NCBI RefSeq assembly: GCF_000317245.1
Contig: NZ_AJLJ01000363.1
Coordinates: forward strand, 1-44,064
DNA from: Fischerella muscicola SAG 1427-1 = PCC 73103
Lineage (GTDB): Bacteria > Cyanobacteriota > Cyanobacteriia > Cyanobacteriales > Nostocaceae
DNA: 44,064 nucleotides
Direction of reading: 5' to 3'
Shown: positions 39,007-44,064 of the stretch, piece by piece
Position numbering within the stretch: the stretch's first letter is position 1
Layout: each line of letters starts with the position of its first letter
Translations under genes and position numbers: made by a program
Notes under the pieces: generated by a model
The model's database searches: none
What the model was told of the DNA's origin: nothing
What the model saw: only the letters and a program-made list of their open reading frames with translations

Positions 39007-40413
39007 ATGACTGATTTTCTTCCGACTGGGATTCAACTGACGTATTTAGTCGCTGCGTCTCTATTTATTCTGGGTTTGAAGCAACTGGGTTCACCTGCGA
39101 CAGCACGCCAAGGTAATGTTGTCGCGGCTGTGGGAATGCTATTGGCCATTGTGGCAACACTTTTCGATCAGCATGTGCTGAACTTCCAGATGATTTTGTT
39201 GGGATTGGCAATTGGATCGGTACTCGGTGCGATCGCAGCCTATAAAGTCCAAATGACAGACATGCCGCAAATGGTGGGTTTGCTCAACGGTTTAGGCGGT
39301 TCAGCTTCTGCGCTTGTCGCTGTTGCAGAATTTTGGCGCTTGCTGCAACATGCCCAGACAGTACCCCTAGATGCCAACATTTCCATGTTATTGGATGTGT
39401 TAATAGGCGGCGTCACTTTCACGGGTAGTATGATTGCCTTTGCCAAACTCCAAGGGATTATGAGTGGTTCGCCAATTACATTTCCCTTACAGCAACCATT
39501 CAACGCCTTGTTGTTGGGTTCCTATGTAGTGGGTAGTGGTTTTTTACTCATGCAACCACACAACCTAACTGCATTTTTGGGAATTGTTGTAGTTTCCCTA
39601 GTCTTGGGTGTGATGTTCGTCATTCCCATTGGTGGCGGTGATATGCCAGTGGTAATTTCGCTGTTAAACTCATTTTCTGGTTTAGCTGCGGCTGCTGCTG
39701 GTTTTGTAGTGATGAACAATATGCTGATCATCGCTGGTGCATTGGTGGGAGCATCTGGGATCATCCTCACCGAAATTATGTGTAAAGCGATGAATCGCTC
39801 TTTGATCAGCGTTTTGTTTGATGCTTTTGGCAGCAATGGAGGCGCAAGCGTCGGTGCAGCTGGTGATAGTACAACAGATCAAACCGTCCGCAGTATTGAT
39901 CCAGAAGAAGGCGCAATGATGCTGGGTTATGCTCGTTCTGTAGTGATTGTTCCCGGTTATGGAATGGCAGTAGCGCAAGCACAGCATAGCGTACGCGAAT
40001 TGGCAGATCAACTCGAACGTATGGGTGTTGATGTTAAGTATGCCATTCACCCCGTAGCTGGCAGAATGCCCGGACACATGAACGTCTTGCTAGCAGAAGC
40101 AAACGTTCCCTATGAGCAACTGCACGATATGGAAGATATTAATCCCCAGTTTGAGCAAACAGATGTAGCGCTGGTAATTGGGGCAAATGACGTAGTAAAC
40201 CCAGCCGCACGCAGCGATACTAACAGCCCAATTTACGGAATGCCAATTTTGGAAGTAGATCGGGCGAAGCAAACGATTGTGATTAAGCGGGGGATGAGTG
40301 CAGGTTTTGCTGGCGTAGATAATGAATTGTTCTACAAAAATAAAACCACAATGCTTTTTGGTAGTGCCAAAGATATGGTGGCAAAGTTGGTTTCTGAGGT
40401 GAAGCAGTTATAG
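39007..40413 (+). CDS. pntB: NAD(P) transhydrogenase beta subunit
   Basis: 468 residues. The first 260 or so residues contain eight or nine membrane helices (e.g. GGGDMPVVISLLNSFSGLAA). The C-terminal dIII domain binds NADP(H): VIVPGYGMAVAQAQHSVREL, HPVAGRMPGHMNVLLAEANV, and LVIGANDVVNPAA. Length and motifs are complete. It is third in the pntA1-A2-B operon and completes the proton-translocating enzyme that makes NADPH. A strong hairpin follows the stop. Confidence 0.96.
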   Translation: MTDFLPTGIQLTYLVAASLFILGLKQLGSPATARQGNVVAAVGMLLAIVATLFDQHVLNFQMILLGLAIGSVLGAIAAYKVQMTDMPQMVGLLNGLGGSASALVAVAEFWRLLQHAQTVPLDANISMLLDVLIGGVTFTGSMIAFAKLQGIMSGSPITFPLQQPFNALLLGSYVVGSGFLLMQPHNLTAFLGIVVVSLVLGVMFVIPIGGGDMPVVISLLNSFSGLAAAAAGFVVMNNMLIIAGALVGASGIILTEIMCKAMNRSLISVLFDAFGSNGGASVGAAGDSTTDQTVRSIDPEEGAMMLGYARSVVIVPGYGMAVAQAQHSVRELADQLERMGVDVKYAIHPVAGRMPGHMNVLLAEANVPYEQLHDMEDINPQFEQTDVALVIGANDVVNPAARSDTNSPIYGMPILEVDRAKQTIVIKRGMSAGFAGVDNELFYKNKTTMLFGSAKDMVAKLVSEVKQL

Positions 40414-40457
40414 GGATAATACGGTTCAGTTAAGGTTATTTATCTGGTTTACCGATG

Positions 40458-40488
40458 TGTAGAGATGTTGGAATGCAACGTCTCTACA
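40458..40488 (+). terminator. Likely terminator of the pnt operon
   Basis: TGTAGAGATGTTG pairs with CAACGTCTCTACA (13 bp including one U-G pair) around GAATG, followed by ATTGTTTT. It is 45 nt after the pntB stop. The sequence belongs to the same dispersed TGTAGAGACG palindrome family as the hairpin after cas10d. Confidence 0.65.
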
Positions 40489-40629
40489 ATTGTTTTAACT
40501 GGATAAATTTTCGTGTCTTGAAAAATTTGGAATGTTTCTGCTTTTATCCTGTCACGTTTAAGTTACCAAAAGCTTTGAGTGGAGGGATTATAGGCAATGT
40601 TGTCAAATTAACTTAGTATCTACTATCCA

Positions 40630-40872
40630 CTAGCTAGATTGAAATTTGCGTGAAATCCAATTGATGACACCACTCAGAATTGCACCACCCATGAGGATTC
40701 CAATTGCTGGGTTGAAAACAGGTTGCCAGAGTTTGTACCATAAATCTAAACCCAAGGGTACTCCTGATGCTTTACCGATCGCTGCGATCGCTAACCACCC
40801 AAAACCAAACAGAACCAGAAAAACATCCACTACCAAAATTAGGTTAAGCCAATTTAAAAATTTCTCTTTCAT
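40630..40872 (-). CDS. Small two-helix membrane protein
   Basis: 80 residues. Two hydrophobic segments (NLILVVDVFLVLFGFGWLAI and NPAIGILMGGAILSGVINWI) separated by a LGLDLWYKLWQPVF loop, with a basic end (SRKFQSS). The pattern suggests a conserved cyanobacterial membrane protein. No family is assigned and no function can be proposed. The upstream 138 bp include a dispersed repeat (GCCGCTTGCGCGTCTATGG near 40951). Confidence 0.65.
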   Translation of the reverse strand: MKEKFLNWLNLILVVDVFLVLFGFGWLAIAAIGKASGVPLGLDLWYKLWQPVFNPAIGILMGGAILSGVINWISRKFQSS

Positions 40873-41010
40873 AAGCTGAATGTGAATAACGTTGATGGTT
40901 GTTTGTTGATTGTTGTACCCTACCCTGCGGGAACGCCTGACGGCTAAAGGGAAGCCGCTTGCGCGTCTATGGAACTAATAACTAGCAACAATCAACAAAC
41001 AACAATACTC

Positions 41011-41433
41011 CTAATTTTCAAATAGCCAATTTTTGACTTTTGCCAAACTCTGCCAATCGGGTTTTCTCTTAAAACCATCTTCAATGCTGTCTTTGATTTC
41101 CTCTTGCCATTCGGGGCTAAGAGTTAATAATTTACTAGCAGCATCAATGTGTTGGCGTAAGCCTTTTTGATTAGTTTCCAACATCGCCAGGGCGAGATTT
41201 ACCCTTGCTTGTGCATCTTGTGGATTTAGCTTTACTGCTTTTTGTGCAGCCTTGAAAGCGGAGTTGGGTTTGTTATCCAACAAATACAACCACGCTAAAC
41301 AAGTCCAAGCAGCACTACTTTTGGGAGCGCGATCGCAAACCTCTTTAAAAATAGGAATCAAAGTATCTGCTGATTCCCCAGCTTTATAGCGTTCTAAACC
41401 CGTATCAAACAGGGATTCAACTGTGTTAGTCAT
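41011..41433 (-). CDS. TPR-repeat protein
   Basis: 140 residues made of tetratricopeptide-like helices: the clearest are SSAAWTCLAWLYLLDNKPNS, AFKAAQKAVKLNPQDAQARV and NLALAMLETNQKGLRQHIDA. A charged C-terminal stretch (KRKPDWQSLAKVKNWLFEN) follows. It is soluble, without a signal peptide. TPR domains bind proteins; the partner is unknown. It sits 140 bp downstream of the IscA-type gene on the same strand, separated by GGTCAATTGTCA repeats and a hairpin. Confidence 0.8.
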   Translation of the reverse strand: MTNTVESLFDTGLERYKAGESADTLIPIFKEVCDRAPKSSAAWTCLAWLYLLDNKPNSAFKAAQKAVKLNPQDAQARVNLALAMLETNQKGLRQHIDAASKLLTLSPEWQEEIKDSIEDGFKRKPDWQSLAKVKNWLFEN

Positions 41434-41510
41434 TGGTCAATTGTCATTGGTCAATTGTCAATGGTCAATGGTCAGTGGTCAATTGTCAATGATCAATAAA
41501 CTAAATATAT
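41434..41510. repeat. GGTCAATTGTCA short tandem repeats
   Basis: Six to seven imperfect copies of GGTCAATTGTCA and GGTCAATGGTCA lie between the TPR gene and the IscA-type gene. Similar GTCAATTGTCATTTGTC repeats occur near 24010, between the cas4-cas1 gene and cas2. Confidence 0.75.
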
Positions 41511-41512
41511 AG

Positions 41513-41534
41513 ACGCCCTATTTGAGGCGTTTTT
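41513..41534. terminator. Hairpin downstream of the IscA-type gene
   Basis: ACGCC (41513-41517) and GGCGT (41526-41530) close an 8-nt loop, followed on the plus strand by TTTT. The minus strand has the matching A-run before the stem. It probably ends the minus-strand IscA-type transcript and may act in both directions. Confidence 0.45.
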
Positions 41535-41573
41535 ACAACTTTGAACACTTGACAATGGACACTTGACACTTGA

Positions 41574-41933
41574 CTAAACGCCAAATGACTTCCCACAACC
41601 ACAGGTTTGGCTGGCGTTGGGGTTGGTGAATTGAAAGCCACCGCCAATCATGGCATCGCTATAATCAAGCATTAACCCATAGAGATATAATAGGCTCTTG
41701 CGATCGCAAACTATTTTGAAGCCGTCATAATCAAAAACATCATCATTTGGTGTTATTTTGCTGGGGTCTTCAAAGTCCATCAAGTAAGACATTCCGGAGC
41801 AACCCCCTTGACGTACTCCCACTCGCAAGCACAAGTCTTTGCCGCCTTGTTTTTCCTGCAACAATTTCACTTGCCGCAATGCAGTTTCGCTTAACTGAAT
41901 TCCTCGTTGTGAAGACTGAGTTGCCTGTGTCAT
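41574..41933 (-). CDS. IscA/SufA-type iron-sulfur assembly protein
   Basis: 119 residues. The three conserved cysteines are in VRQGGCSGMSY (about residue 45) and TCGCGKSFGV (about 111 and 113). LRVGVRQGGCSGMSYLMDFE and FTNPNASQTCGCGKSF match A-type carriers closely. They hold or transfer iron-sulfur clusters during maturation of proteins, including photosynthetic ones. SufA, IscA or ErpA cannot be separated here. The 388-bp upstream gap to 42321 shows no gene. Confidence 0.9.
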   Translation of the reverse strand: MTQATQSSQRGIQLSETALRQVKLLQEKQGGKDLCLRVGVRQGGCSGMSYLMDFEDPSKITPNDDVFDYDGFKIVCDRKSLLYLYGLMLDYSDAMIGGGFQFTNPNASQTCGCGKSFGV

Positions 41934-42321
41934 CTGCTTTTTTAACTCCTTGTGCGGTTATCGATTACCCTATACAAGCAAAGCGGGAACCTTTAACCCA
42001 AAAGTTTCGTCATTGGGTAGTCCCGAAAATTTTCACAAACGCCTTCCAAGCACGCGTCTGTAAATAACTTTTTTTCTCCATTTTAGCGATATTGATGTTC
42101 CAGGTTGCCAATTGTAAATACTCCGTTAAAAGCACGCAAAGATTTTTATTCTAGAATTGAGAGATTCAATGTGTTTAGAGATTCGCTATTTTTGGAGTTT
42201 CGACCTTTGGCAGCCCACAATCACGATTACTCTTAATTAAAAAGCTAAGAGAGTTTTCATTGGAGGCTAGCCCTGACTCAAAAGTCTAATTGCAAATCGC
42301 TTGTTTTGATCCACTTACTCT

Positions 42322-43971
42322 ATGACAAGTTTTAATCGCTCTACCAGCCGTCGTTTGCGGAAATTAACTCAAATTCCTTCTTTATGGGAGGGCGATCGTC
42401 GTCCATTGTCATCACCAACCCAGCTATCAGACTCCGAGACCAAGGGTGAATGTATTCTTTGGGTGGATGGTACACAAGGTATTGTACGGGGAATGGACGT
42501 AGTACCTCCAGAAAGCGGGCCAGAGGCTATTGTTCGGACTTTGATGCGAGCAATGGAAAATCCCCATAGTCCTGCTAAACCTGCTCGTCCCCAAAGAATT
42601 GTGGTCAGAGACCGAGAAGTACAATTCTACTTACGTGGAGTTCTGCAAGATCTAGATATTGCTATTGACTACTCACCTGATTTACCTCTGATTGATGAAC
42701 TGTTTCGTGGGTTTGCCGAAATTCTTGACTCTCAAATTCCCGAACTACCTCCCCAGTATGCAAAAGCTTTGCGAGAAAAAGCATTGGCAATTTGGCAAGC
42801 TGCTCCTTGGGAATTGTTAGAAGAACAGCAAATTGTGTCAATAGAGATCAACAAGTGGGATGTTGGTACACTCTACGCCTCAATGATGGGAATGCTGGGG
42901 ATGGAGTATGGAATACTTTTGTATCGTTCAGAAGATTCACTTAAGCATTTTCGCGCCACAATTTTAAGAGAAGACGAATCACAAGGTCATTTAGAAGAAG
43001 CTTTCCTGAAGCAAGATTGTCTATTTTTGACGTTTGAACATGCTGATGAAACAGACGAAGAGGAAGAATTTGAAGATTTAGCAGAACTACCACTGTCAGA
43101 AATTGAACCTACTTTTGGCAATATTCATCCTCTAGAGGGGCTACGCTCAGTTTTATACGATGAAGAAGCACTGATAGTATATGTTGCCCTAGAAAGCCTC
43201 AGCCGTTTTATTCGCGATCACCGTCGTCACTTAGGTAGTGATTCTTTTCCTGCTTTGAGTCGTCGCTATCGCATTTCCCTACCAGATGCTTGTGATGAAC
43301 AAGGCAAATCAGTATCTATTACTGTTTCTAGTATGCCGGAGTTGGCAGCAGAGTTAGAGGAAATGGCAGGCTATGAAGATGAAGAAGACGAACAAGAGAA
43401 GATAGAATCAGATTCTATGCCTATGTTTAGGTCATTGCGAGATGACTTAATTCCAGAAGACTCTTTCCTTAGCTTAGGTGTGGTGTCTTGGGAAATGTTG
43501 GAGTACTTACGTCAAGGAGTTAGTTACCATCAAGCAGGGGAAATTGAGCCAGTAGGTGATGGTCTGCCGGTCATTTTAATTCAAACTTCCCGTCCCAAGG
43601 CTAAGACCGTAATTGAAAATATAGAAAAAGCTGGAGGTCTCAAAGCCATTTGTTTTAATCCTGGTGCAGATCCTTTTGGCGGCGATCGCTATGATTTGGG
43701 TTTACTACAAACTCAAAATGGGGAATTATTTTTATTTGGTGAGTTTTTAGATGATGACCCGACTCACGTTGAAGCCAGAAAAAAATGGAATCAGCGCTGT
43801 AAAAATACCAAAGGCTATTGCGGTTTAATTATCGCCAAAGGACTAACTGGTGCAGCTCGTGGTAATCCCCAGTTGCGAGATATGATGGCTTTATTTGAGG
43901 CGCGATCGCTTTCACCTAAAGACTTAGGCATTGGTACTCTCCAGCTGATGCCACAATTGCAATTTGAATAG
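42322..43971 (+). CDS. DUF6930-like cyanobacterial protein, unknown function
   Basis: 549 residues without a signal peptide or membrane segment. The early part (ECILWVDGTQGIVRGMDVVP, RPQRIVVRDREVQFYLRGVL, DLDIAIDYSPDLPLIDELF) resembles DUF6930. An acidic stretch lies at about 240-255 (ETDEEEEFEDLAEL) and another at about 348-365. The final third is soluble and ends LGIGTLQLMPQLQFE. The gene is long and clean but gives no catalytic motif I recognise. It appears conserved in cyanobacteria. It is the last gene in the window. Confidence 0.7.
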   Translation: MTSFNRSTSRRLRKLTQIPSLWEGDRRPLSSPTQLSDSETKGECILWVDGTQGIVRGMDVVPPESGPEAIVRTLMRAMENPHSPAKPARPQRIVVRDREVQFYLRGVLQDLDIAIDYSPDLPLIDELFRGFAEILDSQIPELPPQYAKALREKALAIWQAAPWELLEEQQIVSIEINKWDVGTLYASMMGMLGMEYGILLYRSEDSLKHFRATILREDESQGHLEEAFLKQDCLFLTFEHADETDEEEEFEDLAELPLSEIEPTFGNIHPLEGLRSVLYDEEALIVYVALESLSRFIRDHRRHLGSDSFPALSRRYRISLPDACDEQGKSVSITVSSMPELAAELEEMAGYEDEEDEQEKIESDSMPMFRSLRDDLIPEDSFLSLGVVSWEMLEYLRQGVSYHQAGEIEPVGDGLPVILIQTSRPKAKTVIENIEKAGGLKAICFNPGADPFGGDRYDLGLLQTQNGELFLFGEFLDDDPTHVEARKKWNQRCKNTKGYCGLIIAKGLTGAARGNPQLRDMMALFEARSLSPKDLGIGTLQLMPQLQFE

Positions 43972-44064
43972 CAAGCTGAACATGTAGTGTTGTGCTTAAA
44001 AACACAAGTTTTGTCTTGCTCAATCAGAATTAATAGTTATCAGCAAACAATGGGCTTATATAGG

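Overview
The window comes from a cyanobacterium, most likely a filamentous member of the Nostocales. Evidence for this is petN, psb27, a Ycf46-type ATPase, split pntA genes, very frequent GCGATCGC (HIP1) octamers, and many heptameric tandem repeats (AATTTTG, TTGACTT, GATCCCC, GGGCATT types) between genes. No rRNA or tRNA gene was recognised.

Layout. 1-10.5 kb: a GMC oxidoreductase, cofH, psb27, a glycoside-hydrolase-like exported protein, 5-formyltetrahydrofolate cyclo-ligase and a large MFS/HEAT-repeat protein. 10.9-11.5 kb: infC. 11.9-25.7 kb: a complete-looking type I-D CRISPR-Cas locus. 25.8-36.5 kb: an alpha/beta hydrolase, a BON protein, a DEDDh exonuclease, petN and small membrane proteins, an SH3 protein, ycf46, and the conserved cluster rpmH-rnpA-PH-yidC-jag-yceD read on the minus strand. 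37.2-40.4 kb: the transhydrogenase operon pntA1-pntA2-pntB. 40.6-44 kb: a small membrane protein, a TPR protein, an IscA/SufA-type protein and a DUF6930-like protein.

The CRISPR locus is the centre of interest. A divergent RHH-WYL regulator faces cas3 across a 249-bp gap that holds three inverted-repeat operators at exact 54-bp centre spacing. After cas3 lies a 264-bp gap. On its minus strand this gap holds a degenerate CRISPR repeat (20 of 23 bases of the repeat's 3' part) followed by a spacer-like sequence. That sequence matches a site about 130 bp away next to a GTC, a canonical type I-D PAM, over the start codon of a 17-codon ORF. This looks like a crRNA-like regulatory RNA of the CreA/CreTA type, which I do not know to be described for type I-D. 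Next come a RAMA-like protein and a DUF433/DUF5615 toxin-antitoxin pair, all overlapping and translationally coupled to cas10d. A cas11d start is nested in cas10d with a strong Shine-Dalgarno. csc2, csc1, an unknown gene on the opposite strand, and cas6 follow.

The adaptation genes are unusual. cas4 and cas1 are joined in one 331-codon frame that keeps the Cas4 nuclease core and the Cas1 catalytic domain but lacks the Cas4 C-terminal cysteine cluster and the Cas1 N-terminal domain. cas2 and a leader with a recognisable promoter precede an array of 15 identical 37-bp repeats and 14 spacers.

Functional assignments rest on reading motifs and family resemblance, without database searches.
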